Virus record (IMG/VR): IMGVR_UViG_3300020373_000003
Span: 1-60,307 of that record
Reading direction: 5' to 3' (one strand)
DNA: 60,307 nt
From: a virus
This document shows, one piece after another, positions 1 to 7,726 of this stretch. Position 1 is the first letter of the stretch. Each line of letters starts with the position of its first letter. The position numbers and the translations under genes were made by a program. The notes below the pieces were generated by a model. The model was given only the letters and a program-made list of their open reading frames with translations. It did no database searches and had not been told where the DNA came from.

Positions 1-797
1 ACATCCATTTTACCTTCATTGGTAAGTTCTACCCAAGCAGTACCTTGTTTATTAATAATATAAACTATACCTTTTTCATCATTAAGTAATAGTTGAGCAC
101 CACCAGCAGTTCGTAACCGTATACCCATATCAATTCCGGCATCATCACCATCATCCATTACAAATTGATGTTGTTCTGGGGTTAAAATGCCAAACACCCT
201 ACTAGGACTTTCTCGTCTAGCACCACTTGTACATGTTCCTCTAATTGCATCATATTGAGCTATTGCAAGAAGTCCTTGTGTTTTAAGGGCTTCAGCCATA
301 GGCTTATGAGCGGGACGTAATGTTGGTAATTTATCGTATTTGTTTTTTTCCGCTCCTGGTGCTGGTCCTTCGTATGTCATAGCAGACGGAATACCTGGTA
401 TAGTAAAATTAACATTTTCTTGAAAGAAACAACCTAACCAAACACCTTCGTTTATATCTCCATTAATAAAACCTACCAAACCTTCTGTTTCCATTGTTGG
501 TGGAACCATCCACATACCATAAGCAGTTTGGGTATCTTTAAATGCTGTAGACATTGGCTTTATGTCATATGGATTAGATGCTCCGGCAAATGGTGACAAA
601 TACCTAACACTTATCCAAGTATCTTCTCTAGTAGGATGAGCAATTTCAGGAATATAAACTTGCAATCTACCCATAGCGGCTGAATCTAAAGATCGCTTAA
701 TAAAGGCCCTATATATATAGGGCATAGATTTAATTTCTACTCTAGTTCCGTCGTCTTCAGTTGATTTTGCAAATTCTTTTGTAATATTTCGTATCAT
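1..797 (-). CDS. gp5: gp5-like baseplate central spike/hub protein, C-terminus cut by window edge
   Basis: This gene reads leftward from an ATG at 797 and is still open at base 1, so only about 265 N-terminal residues are visible. The middle contains a segment (GVWLGCFF, then a Gln-His-rich turn followed by GIRLRTAGGAQLLL) of the kind seen in the OB-fold of T4 gp5 and VgrG-type spike proteins, ending with short alternating strands around residues 215-265. In T4, gp5 forms the trimeric spike below gp27 and carries a fused lysozyme. No lysozyme domain is visible here, and the adjacent upstream gene encodes a separate peptidase-fold protein. It is the last visible gene of the leftward baseplate operon. 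The family call is from motif recognition, so the exact gp number is fairly but not fully certain. Confidence 0.65.
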   Translation of the reverse strand, partial: MIRNITKEFAKSTEDDGTRVEIKSMPYIYRAFIKRSLDSAAMGRLQVYIPEIAHPTREDTWISVRYLSPFAGASNPYDIKPMSTAFKDTQTAYGMWMVPPTMETEGLVGFINGDINEGVWLGCFFQENVNFTIPGIPSAMTYEGPAPGAEKNKYDKLPTLRPAHKPMAEALKTQGLLAIAQYDAIRGTCTSGARRESPSRVFGILTPEQHQFVMDDGDDAGIDMGIRLRTAGGAQLLLNDEKGIVYIINKQGTAWVELTNEGKMD

Positions 798-800
798 AAT

Positions 801-1433
801 TTATTCCGGTACACATCCTAATTCAAACCATTGATCTGCATCTCTTGTTCTAGACCAATATTTTTTTGCTCCCCTACGTCTTCCACAATCTCTAAACTCA
901 AAATAATTTTTATTCCATCCATTACCATAATCAGCATGATTGTATTGTTGAAATAAGTTATTTCCTTTATTACCGCCCCAATGAAAACCTTGGGCTTCTG
1001 CAAGTTGACCTATTTCTTTCCAATGATCTTGATTTGAGGTTGTTATGGATCCATCGGCTTCATGTAAATATTTTGTTTTGTTTACACTATTAATACTAAC
1101 AACTTCTATTCTAAATGCAGTACCTGTTAAATGCTGACTATCTTTATAACCATGTTTAAGTGTATCTTTTTTACGTAATTCTTTATGCTTAATACGGGGT
1201 CGAACACCTGTTACAATTTTTATAATATAAATTTGCCCATGTGCCTTAGCATTAATAACAAAATTTGCCGCAAGTTTTCGTAATTTAGGATGCAATCTTG
1301 CTATCTCAATATTAGTTCCAATATCATCTGTACTAGGAAAAGACCAATTACCATCCTTATCAGGCTTCTCACCAAAACCTGCGTAACTACCTACTGGTGG
1401 TTTTTCTCCAAATTGTGTTTTATATGTTGCCAT
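801..1433 (-). CDS. M15 (L-Ala-D-Glu / VanY-type) peptidase-like baseplate protein with altered zinc site
   Basis: The 210-residue protein has the layout of an M15 metallopeptidase: an N-terminal helical part, the HLTGTAFR stretch at 101-108, a Trp-Lys-Glu-Ile-Gly helix at 138-142 and GFHWGGN at 149-155, then H166. In active M15 enzymes the first motif is SxHxxGxAxD. Here H101, G104 and A106 are kept but the zinc-binding Asp is Arg108, and the final D-x-x-H motif is also degenerate. The gene lies between the gp5-like spike and the large hub gene, overlapping the latter by one base. It may replace the cell-wall-degrading domain that T4 fuses to gp5, or be a structural derivative that only binds peptidoglycan. 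Fold call moderate, catalytic activity doubtful. Confidence 0.55.
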   Translation of the reverse strand: MATYKTQFGEKPPVGSYAGFGEKPDKDGNWSFPSTDDIGTNIEIARLHPKLRKLAANFVINAKAHGQIYIIKIVTGVRPRIKHKELRKKDTLKHGYKDSQHLTGTAFRIEVVSINSVNKTKYLHEADGSITTSNQDHWKEIGQLAEAQGFHWGGNKGNNLFQQYNHADYGNGWNKNYFEFRDCGRRRGAKKYWSRTRDADQWFELGCVPE

Positions 1434-3565
1434 TAATATATTCCTCCAGTTTTTTGAGCAGTTGTAGCATCGGCGGCGGCTTGAGCTGTATGAGCTTCTT
1501 GTTTTACTTCGTCTTCATTTGTAAATCTTAATAAAGTAGGGCGAGCCAATTCATAATTAGTTCCAATATCTCTAATTGCTGATAAAGATTGTGTAAAGGC
1601 ACCATTAACAAATCGAGATATAACATTTGTTACTTTAAATATTCCGCTTATTGTTGTATTGTCTACAAATTCCATTTTTCCTGTATTTTCATCCGGTTCA
1701 ACAGGACTCCGAACATTTAACCAAAACATATTTGCACCTTGTTCGTACATTGCAAAATCTGCTATACCTGTACTTGCTCCTCTAAATTGTTTAGTTAAAT
1801 TTGACATACCTAACCAATATGGATCTCCTTTAATTTCTATATCAATTTTAGCCAATTCTGAACCGCCTGTTAATTCCATATACTGATTACCTAATTTTAT
1901 TCGTCCAGTGCTTCTATCAGGTGTTACATTTTGTTGTAAAGCATTACCGCTATCAACAGTATCTGATGAAATTGTAAGAAATGAAACATTTTCCTGGGTG
2001 GATGGTAATGTATATGATTCAATATACAGTCCACTACCTTTTCTAATATTTGTTCCAGTTTCACTAGCAAGAGCCGCTTGGGCTTTTTCTAATTCTTCTG
2101 CATCCTCAGGATTTGCTCCATATACTAATCCTTGATCGCTTAAAGGACCATATGTTTTACCAAAATATTTTCTCATTTCTGGAGGTATATCGTTTTTCTT
2201 TCTATTTTTCTTTGATTCAGCTCCTTTAGCAGTAGCTCCTACTGGTTGTTTTATTGATCCTTGTACGCCAGTTCGTTGACCTTGGTGTCCTTTTCTAATA
2301 GGAATGGTTCTAAAATATGTAAGATCTAAGTTTATATCAAAATTTAGTACTTCTGTGTTTAATCCTGTAAAATTATAATCATATCGTTTAGTAAGTAATT
2401 GTTCTTGCAATAATTTAGTTACTCGTTCTTTCATTACATTTTTATCATTAAATTGAGTTGCAAGGTCTCCAGTAGATACTGATGGATCTTTATATGATTG
2501 AAATGAATATAAATATTTTCTTGAATATCTTTTTCGTTTTATATCATAATCTCCAAATCTCATATCGCAAACTAAACGAAAAGTTTCTGGAATACTTTTA
2601 GCATCTGTTGCATCGGCATCTACACCCCCTTGATGTATAAATCCGCCCTCAGTAGTTTTAATTCGTTGAAATTCTTCTGTTGCTCCCATTACAGAATTTA
2701 ATATATCAGGAATACGTGACCCTTTTGCTATTTGAATCATTAATTTAGAATTATTGTCAAATGCTCGTGTTCCTTGGTCGTTTTCTTTAGATTTTGTATT
2801 AGAAAATTTATAATTTTTCCATGCATCATCTATAATAATACCATATGAATCTCTAATAAAATGTGCTTCTGCATCAACTTCATCTTGAGCACATTTATTT
2901 AAAAATTTTTTAAATCCTTTAACCCATTCACCTAAAGTAGATGCGCCAATAGTTGATACATTTTTTATTGTAGGTCCTGTTTGTCCTGCATATGCAGATA
3001 CACCAGGTTCTGTTGCATTAATTCTATATTGACCACCTTTTTCTGTAATTGATATATTCATATTTTCAAATATAAGTGGATAAACAAAATAATATTCAGA
3101 TTGCCCTGGCTCTACATTGTCTGCATTACCATTATTAAACATTATTTCTAATAGATAAGTTGCTTCTTTAGGTGTTTTAATACCTAAATCTTTACATGCT
3201 TTATTAATATAATCTAAAAGAGCCGCGCCGTGTGTTTCGACTATTGTTATATTTGCTCCTATTCCTTGAGCTGATCTAGTTTGTTCATTCCAACTAACAA
3301 CATGAAATATTTCTAAATCTGTAATTGCAAATATAGCCGTGGTTGCAGTTTCTGCAATTATTATTTTTTTCTTATTGTTCATTGATAAATTATGCACAAT
3401 AGTTGGATGACAAACACTCAATCTAGTGTAATATGTAGCAGTAGGCATTGAACTCAAGGCATTACCTATAAATCCTCTAGGAGAATATTTTATAGCATCT
3501 TTTGGTGTATACCCAGACTTTTCTTTGCTTACCTGTGAGTATTGTTCATTGAGTAACGGATCCAT
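1433..3565 (-). CDS. large baseplate hub structural protein (gp27 position)
   Basis: A 710-residue protein with no cysteine-rich or enzymatic motif that I can recognise. It sits between the gp5-like/M15-like pair and gp53, the place expected for the hub protein on which the spike is mounted. It is much longer than T4 gp27 (about 390 residues), and I could not align it to gp27 by eye, so the role is inferred from position. Visible features are an N-terminal mixed alpha/beta half and a basic, Gly/Lys-rich linker around residues 440-470. The C-terminal tail is Ala/Gln/Thr-rich. It starts at ATG 3565 with an AAAGG-type ribosome site, and its stop overlaps the next start by one base, indicating coupled translation. 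Confidence 0.5.
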   Translation of the reverse strand: MDPLLNEQYSQVSKEKSGYTPKDAIKYSPRGFIGNALSSMPTATYYTRLSVCHPTIVHNLSMNNKKKIIIAETATTAIFAITDLEIFHVVSWNEQTRSAQGIGANITIVETHGAALLDYINKACKDLGIKTPKEATYLLEIMFNNGNADNVEPGQSEYYFVYPLIFENMNISITEKGGQYRINATEPGVSAYAGQTGPTIKNVSTIGASTLGEWVKGFKKFLNKCAQDEVDAEAHFIRDSYGIIIDDAWKNYKFSNTKSKENDQGTRAFDNNSKLMIQIAKGSRIPDILNSVMGATEEFQRIKTTEGGFIHQGGVDADATDAKSIPETFRLVCDMRFGDYDIKRKRYSRKYLYSFQSYKDPSVSTGDLATQFNDKNVMKERVTKLLQEQLLTKRYDYNFTGLNTEVLNFDINLDLTYFRTIPIRKGHQGQRTGVQGSIKQPVGATAKGAESKKNRKKNDIPPEMRKYFGKTYGPLSDQGLVYGANPEDAEELEKAQAALASETGTNIRKGSGLYIESYTLPSTQENVSFLTISSDTVDSGNALQQNVTPDRSTGRIKLGNQYMELTGGSELAKIDIEIKGDPYWLGMSNLTKQFRGASTGIADFAMYEQGANMFWLNVRSPVEPDENTGKMEFVDNTTISGIFKVTNVISRFVNGAFTQSLSAIRDIGTNYELARPTLLRFTNEDEVKQEAHTAQAAADATTAQKTGGIY

Positions 3566-3581
3566 AATTTATTGCCTTTTA

Positions 3582-3881
3582 TTAACTTAAATAAGCACTT
3601 ACTTCTGATGGACTAGGTGTTAATATTTCTAGTCCTTCGATAAAATCCCAAATAGGATCATTTAATTTATCTGGATTTATCATTTTAAAAACCCACCACA
3701 AGTGGGGTGTTCCATATAATTCATTACTTAAAAGATCTGGTCGATTTCTATAATGCCGTGAAATTATCATAGTTATTTCGTTTCCAGTAATTACAATTTC
3801 TGGTGTCTCCCAAATTCCTAATTTACCCGAATCCATTGGGGTTAATGCGTATATACTATTGGGCTTATATGAAGTTGCCAT
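3582..3881 (-). CDS. gp53: gp53-like baseplate wedge protein
   Basis: This short 99-residue protein carries the core signature of the T4 gp53 wedge family. It has an aromatic/Arg segment RNRPDLLSNELYG, then PHLWWVFKMIN, followed by DPIWDFIEGLEI, all in the C-terminal two thirds. In T4, gp53 helps join the six wedges around the hub at the end of baseplate assembly. It is roughly half the length of T4 gp53, as is usual for marine relatives. It ends 16 bases before the hub gene start and its ATG overlaps the stop of the gp48-like gene by one base, so it belongs to the same leftward operon. Confidence 0.8.
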   Translation of the reverse strand: MATSYKPNSIYALTPMDSGKLGIWETPEIVITGNEITMIISRHYRNRPDLLSNELYGTPHLWWVFKMINPDKLNDPIWDFIEGLEILTPSPSEVSAYLS

Positions 3882-4516
3882 TAAATAAATCCATCCTTAA
3901 CTAGTTTACCTGATTTAAAATCATTCATAGTAAATGTTGTTCTAAGTTTACTTGGAGTCTGTTGAATTACTAAATCAATTACTAAGTTCATCATAGTAGG
4001 TACCTTTGAACTAAATCCATCTGAGAATCCAGCTTCTGCTGATTCTGTATCAACATCTATATAATCTATTTCTTGTCCTAAATCATACGCAAAAGAACGA
4101 ACCAAGACCGGAACATTACTAAACATTAAATCTCCATATGCACTAAATTTTAATACAGGCGGCGGCGTACCTCGTTTAGGATCATTCATTCCAAAATGCA
4201 TTTTAGTAACTACACGTAAAAAATGTAAAACTGCTAACATATAATTTCCTTCAGCCGCCGAATTTGCAGTTAACGGTCCTGACACCTGTAAAGCAGGAGG
4301 TCGACTTTTGGAAAAATATTGGACAGGATAATTAGAATGGGTAATGTCATATTCGCCATACTCTGCTTGATGGGATATATTAATAGTTGGTGTATACGGC
4401 CAAATTATCCCATTAAATTTTTTAAGTGGTAATAAAATAGGATTTACTTTTCCACTTTCGGTTTTTAATATATCACTATTTCGTGGCAAAGATAATCTTG
4501 CTCGTATATCTTTCAT
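3881..4516 (-). CDS. gp48: gp48/gp54-like baseplate tail-tube cap protein
   Basis: The 211-residue protein contains the pattern recalled from the gp48 family: a Trp-Pro-(Y/K)-x-Pro start (GIIWPYTPTINISH, residues 36-49), a central helix with FLRVVTKMHFGM, a PPPVLKFSAYGD turn and a VPVLVRSF strand before DYIDV. In T4, gp48 and gp54 sit on the hub and begin polymerisation of the tail tube. Gene order (next to gp53) agrees. The distinction between gp48 and gp54 is uncertain by eye. Its ATG overlaps the stop of the upstream nucleotidyltransferase gene (ATGA), so the two are translationally coupled. Confidence 0.65.
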   Translation of the reverse strand: MKDIRARLSLPRNSDILKTESGKVNPILLPLKKFNGIIWPYTPTINISHQAEYGEYDITHSNYPVQYFSKSRPPALQVSGPLTANSAAEGNYMLAVLHFLRVVTKMHFGMNDPKRGTPPPVLKFSAYGDLMFSNVPVLVRSFAYDLGQEIDYIDVDTESAEAGFSDGFSSKVPTMMNLVIDLVIQQTPSKLRTTFTMNDFKSGKLVKDGFI

Positions 4517-5151
4517 CTTCTAATTCCTCGCATTACTGTTCCAAATATTCTATCTCTAGCATTATGATCTGTTTGTATATTACCAAAATATTCATTAAAC
4601 AATTCTTGCATTTGTAATTGATCATCTTCTTTTGTTATATCGGCTCTAAAAGATGATGCATTTATTCCTCCTGCTTGAGAAGGAACAATATATTTGTATG
4701 CACGTTCTTGTCCAGTTTCTGGATCTACAGAAGGTTCTGGTAATATATTTTTGTTGTATTCTTGTATAACATTTCCTACTTTTAATCTAGCGGTTTCTTT
4801 ATCACCTAATGCTAGTACAACATAATTTGTTGCAGGATCTCTACCGACTTTAGTTAGGTCAGGTCTATATGGCATTGTTTCTACAATATGATCTTTGGGT
4901 ATTTTATACATTGTAGATATAATATCTGCCTTCTCTTGAAAAGTAAATGGGTCTGTTGTATAATCACCTGCTGTATGGGCTTGTTGTTGTTTCTTCCCAA
5001 ACATAGTGGCGATAAATACATTATTGGCACCAAACTTTTCACTTAAATGTTTGTATACACCATAATGTCCTTTATGCATAGGCTGAAACCTACCTCCATA
5101 AAATACAACCGGCGTTTTAGCAACTGCTTCAAAAAGTTCAAGAATTCTCAT
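4513..5151 (-). CDS. cytidylyltransferase-fold nucleotidyltransferase (NMN-adenylyltransferase-like)
   Basis: Residues 19-29 read GGRFQPMHKGH, the nucleotide-binding HxGH motif of the cytidylyltransferase superfamily, in the form typical of NadM/NadR NMN adenylyltransferases. A later ASSFRADI segment (about residue 170) matches the second (ISSTxxR-like) substrate loop. Such an enzyme would make NAD from NMN and ATP in the infected cell. I prefer the ATG at 5151 (MRILELFE start, 212 residues); a TTG at 5169 would add six residues. The first nine residues end in LFE-A, which resembles a gp21 prohead-protease cleavage site, so packaging into the head is conceivable. It heads the baseplate operon but has no structural look. 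Alternative: another small-molecule adenylyl- or cytidylyltransferase. Confidence 0.7.
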   Translation of the reverse strand: MRILELFEAVAKTPVVFYGGRFQPMHKGHYGVYKHLSEKFGANNVFIATMFGKKQQQAHTAGDYTTDPFTFQEKADIISTMYKIPKDHIVETMPYRPDLTKVGRDPATNYVVLALGDKETARLKVGNVIQEYNKNILPEPSVDPETGQERAYKYIVPSQAGGINASSFRADITKEDDQLQMQELFNEYFGNIQTDHNARDRIFGTVMRGIRR

Positions 5152-5155
5152 ATTA

Positions 5156-5163
5156 ATATTTAT
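5156..5163 (-). promoter_or_regulatory. possible late promoter box ATAAATAT (minus strand)
   Basis: The minus strand reads ATAAATAT immediately upstream of the preferred ATG (5151) of the nucleotidyltransferase gene. The match to the T4-type late box is good, but a transcript starting the usual 6-8 bases downstream would begin almost at the ATG and be leaderless. It may therefore be chance, or it may support the downstream baseplate genes. Confidence 0.35.
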
Positions 5164-5175
5164 CGTCAAAAATTC

Positions 5176-5204
5176 TTGACTTTAGATGCATAATACTGTA
5201 TAAT
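5176..5204 (+). promoter_or_regulatory. sigma70-type promoter for the gp55 operon
   Basis: TTGACT at 5176-5181 and TATAAT at 5199-5204 are separated by exactly 17 bases, a near-consensus host sigma70 promoter. It lies 28 bases before the gp55 ATG and would give a short leader. The 12 bases CTTGACTTTAGA recur in the promoter at 60131-60160, suggesting one shared class of early or middle promoters. Confidence 0.8.
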
Positions 5205-5231
5205 AATAGCAGTAAATAATCACGGAGACAC

Positions 5232-6206
5232 ATGGCAGCAAAACGAAATTACCTAAATAATAAAGATATTTTAAAACAGATACATTTATCAAAACAAACA
5301 TATAGTGCATATACACATGATAAATTTAAAGATTACGATTTAATAGTAGCAGAACATGTAAATTGTATTGATATAGATGAATTAACCAAAGAACATAAAG
5401 AAGAAGCAATTACTAATCGAAAAAAACGATTAGAAATTGACAAGAATGTCGAAGTAGAAATTGATCCTAATGATATAGTATATAGAGTATACGATTTTTC
5501 GCATATTCCATTAGAGCCAGGACGAAAAAATAAACCAAAAACAATAGCAGATCATCATGCTAAAGTAAATTTTCCTCCTTGGAAACATCTTGTTTGGAAT
5601 CCAAATAAAAACAGATATAAAGAAGTCGCAAGATCACATTGGAAGGGTACTATTTCTACAGGTAAGTTTTGTGTTGACCATGGTTACATGACAGATGAAC
5701 TTGCTAATATGTGTATGAAACTTACCGAACGATATGCTACACGATCTAATTGGCGAGGATACACTTATGTAGATGAAATGCGGTCACAAGCATTATTACA
5801 ATTATCACAAATTTCATTACAATTTGATGAAAGTAAATCTCAAAACCCTTTTGCATATTATACGGCCGCAATTACAAATTCTTTTACTCGAGTATTAAAT
5901 GTAGAAAAACGTAGTCAAAATATTCGCGATGATTTGTTAGAAAAAGCAGGGCATAGTCCTAGTTATACACGACAAATGGCCCATCACCTTGCAATAGCAG
6001 AAAAAACAGAAGCAGAAAGAAGGACTCGAGATGGAGATCACGAAACAGAACGAATAGAGCAACAAATAGAACGAAAAGAGCGGTTAGAGCTAGGAGAGGA
6101 AACCCGTACCGATCGACGAGAAGCAAAATTGCAAGAAAAAAAACGAATAGAGCGAGTAGAACGGGAAGTAAAACGAAGGGAACTGGTAGAACATAATGCT
6201 TCATAG
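5232..6206 (+). CDS. gp55: gp55-like late-transcription sigma factor with long extensions
   Basis: Residues about 175-245 contain the compact sigma region typical of T4 gp55: YTYVDEMRSQALLQL, then QFDESKSQNPFAYYTAA, then EKRSQNIRDDLL and GHSPSYT. The protein should direct host RNA polymerase to late promoters with TATAAATA-type -10 boxes, and many such boxes are present in this window. At 324 residues it is far longer than T4 gp55 (185). About 100 extra N-terminal residues precede the core, and residues about 255-324 are a highly charged Glu/Arg/Lys helix (many ER, RE and KR pairs) that looks like a coiled coil. The hydrophobic C-terminal clamp-binding tail of T4 gp55 is not visible. A strong sigma70 promoter precedes it and the next gene overlaps its end. 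Confidence 0.85.
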   Translation: MAAKRNYLNNKDILKQIHLSKQTYSAYTHDKFKDYDLIVAEHVNCIDIDELTKEHKEEAITNRKKRLEIDKNVEVEIDPNDIVYRVYDFSHIPLEPGRKNKPKTIADHHAKVNFPPWKHLVWNPNKNRYKEVARSHWKGTISTGKFCVDHGYMTDELANMCMKLTERYATRSNWRGYTYVDEMRSQALLQLSQISLQFDESKSQNPFAYYTAAITNSFTRVLNVEKRSQNIRDDLLEKAGHSPSYTRQMAHHLAIAEKTEAERRTRDGDHETERIEQQIERKERLELGEETRTDRREAKLQEKKRIERVEREVKRRELVEHNAS

Positions 6207-6951
6207 TAAAATTAATTTTAATGAAGAGATTGCAACAAATGTTAGGTTATTCAATCCTTTTGGACCCAACATGTTTTATATGTCATTTAATGATCAACAT
6301 ATAGCAGAACTGTTAGAAATAGTTAATAAACTTAGTAGCCAACAAGATATGAAAGATAAGTTGGATGCATCTGAACAAATGGTTATTCACGGTACCAGAG
6401 GAAAAGAAAATCAAAAAAATAGTATAGTCGATGGAGAAATGTATCCTATACGTACAGAATTTTTAGAAGAAAATGATAAACAAATTCTTGTAGATGTAAT
6501 TACAAATTTAACATTAACATATGGTCAAATTGTTACTTCTCATGTTAAAGATGATCTTGCATTAAGAGATGATCCTGACGCCATTGAAGCACTAAAAAAA
6601 GAAGAGAATGAATATGTAGCCGAAATACAAGGTCTTTGGTATGTTAAAATGAAGGCTGGAGATTTTCATATATTACACGAACATGGGTCATCCGGAGCAA
6701 CTATGAGCGGAGCAATTTATTTAGATGTACCTGATACCCCTTGGCCTCAAGGTAATATGAATTGGATTCCTCCTGGCGAAGGAAACACTATGTATAATGG
6801 AACATGGCAACTTAGTCCTAAATCGGGCGATGTTATTATGTGGCCAGCATGGTTATTACATACAGTATACCCATTTAAGAGTGATAAAGAACGAATTATG
6901 ATTTCTTTTAATTCTGTTTTATTAACCCAAAGAGGTGAAAAAATTGTATGA
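6196..6951 (+). CDS. 2OG-Fe(II) oxygenase family protein, copy 1
   Basis: The 251-residue protein belongs to the short prolyl-hydroxylase-like 2OG-Fe(II) oxygenase group found widely in marine phages. The double-stranded beta-helix core shows FHILHEHGSSG (iron His and partner), SGAIYLDVP, then GDVIMWPAWLLHTVYPF with the distal His, and RIMISFN with the Arg expected to bind 2-oxoglutarate. Its substrate is unknown; relatives may hydroxylate protein side chains or act on small molecules. It starts inside the last codons of gp55 (11-base overlap) and is followed 14 bases later by a clear paralogue, so expression is tied to the sigma factor operon. Confidence 0.75.
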   Translation: MLHSKINFNEEIATNVRLFNPFGPNMFYMSFNDQHIAELLEIVNKLSSQQDMKDKLDASEQMVIHGTRGKENQKNSIVDGEMYPIRTEFLEENDKQILVDVITNLTLTYGQIVTSHVKDDLALRDDPDAIEALKKEENEYVAEIQGLWYVKMKAGDFHILHEHGSSGATMSGAIYLDVPDTPWPQGNMNWIPPGEGNTMYNGTWQLSPKSGDVIMWPAWLLHTVYPFKSDKERIMISFNSVLLTQRGEKIV

Positions 6952-6964
6952 AGAAAGGTAAAAA

Positions 6965-7726
6965 ATGTTAGTACAAAACGTATCAACTTTTCCTAATGAA
7001 TTAGGAACAAATGTAAAATTTTTTAATCCATTTGGACCTAATTTATTACATTATACATTACAACCTGATATTCTAAAAAAATGTTTAGATTGTGTAAATG
7101 ATTATAGAGGTAATCGAGAAGTTATAGAAAAAATAAAATCTGAAGGCCAAATTGTCCAAGGGTCTAGGGCTATAGAAAATCAAGCTAATTCTATTACTGA
7201 CGGTGAAATGTTAACTTTAGATCACGAATTTCAAGAAAAATATTATGATAATATTTTTAAAGAAGTTATTTCGGTATCTGTTTATAATTACGGTTTACAA
7301 TCTGCTATGGCAAGTATTGACGACATAGGAATGAGAGAAGTTGAAGATGATTATTTTGCATCCATAGAGCATAATGTCGAATCAATGGAAGTTGAAATTA
7401 AAGATTGTTGGTTTGTTTGTTTAAAATCAGGAGATTTTCATATTTTACATGAACATAATCATGGTGGCGTTCTTCTCAGCGGAGCAATTTATTTAGATGT
7501 ACCTGATAACCCTTGGCCTCAAGGTAATATGAATTGGATAGTAAATGGAAATTCGGCTAGCATGTTTAATGCAAGTTGGGGGGTTCAACCAAAAGCAGGA
7601 GATGTTTTTATTTGGCCGGCTTGGATTAAACATTCAGTATATCCTTTTAAAGGAGAAGGCGAACGACTTATGGTATCATTTAATACTATACTAACTATAA
7701 AAAAGGACGGAAATGAAACTGTTTAA
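6965..7726 (+). CDS. 2OG-Fe(II) oxygenase family protein, copy 2
   Basis: This 253-residue protein is a tandem paralogue of the upstream gene. Both start with an NEx(I/L)GTNV-type motif and share NPFGPN, a QGSRAIENQ / HGTRGKENQ segment, the iron-binding FHILHEH, SGAIYLDVPD, WPQGNMNWI, and GDVFIWPAWIKHSVYPF with the second His. The middle (residues about 85-130) differs most, which suggests different partners or substrates. An AAGG-type ribosome site lies just before the ATG at 6965. Its end overlaps the gp47 start by 14 bases. Function is known only at the family level. Confidence 0.75.
   Translation: MLVQNVSTFPNELGTNVKFFNPFGPNLLHYTLQPDILKKCLDCVNDYRGNREVIEKIKSEGQIVQGSRAIENQANSITDGEMLTLDHEFQEKYYDNIFKEVISVSVYNYGLQSAMASIDDIGMREVEDDYFASIEHNVESMEVEIKDCWFVCLKSGDFHILHEHNHGGVLLSGAIYLDVPDNPWPQGNMNWIVNGNSASMFNASWGVQPKAGDVFIWPAWIKHSVYPFKGEGERLMVSFNTILTIKKDGNETV

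Noticed and set aside
5959-6204. Hydrophobic leftward frame opposite the gp55 tail
   Set aside because: It is an antisense shadow of the repetitive Glu/Arg codons of gp55 and has no supporting start signal.
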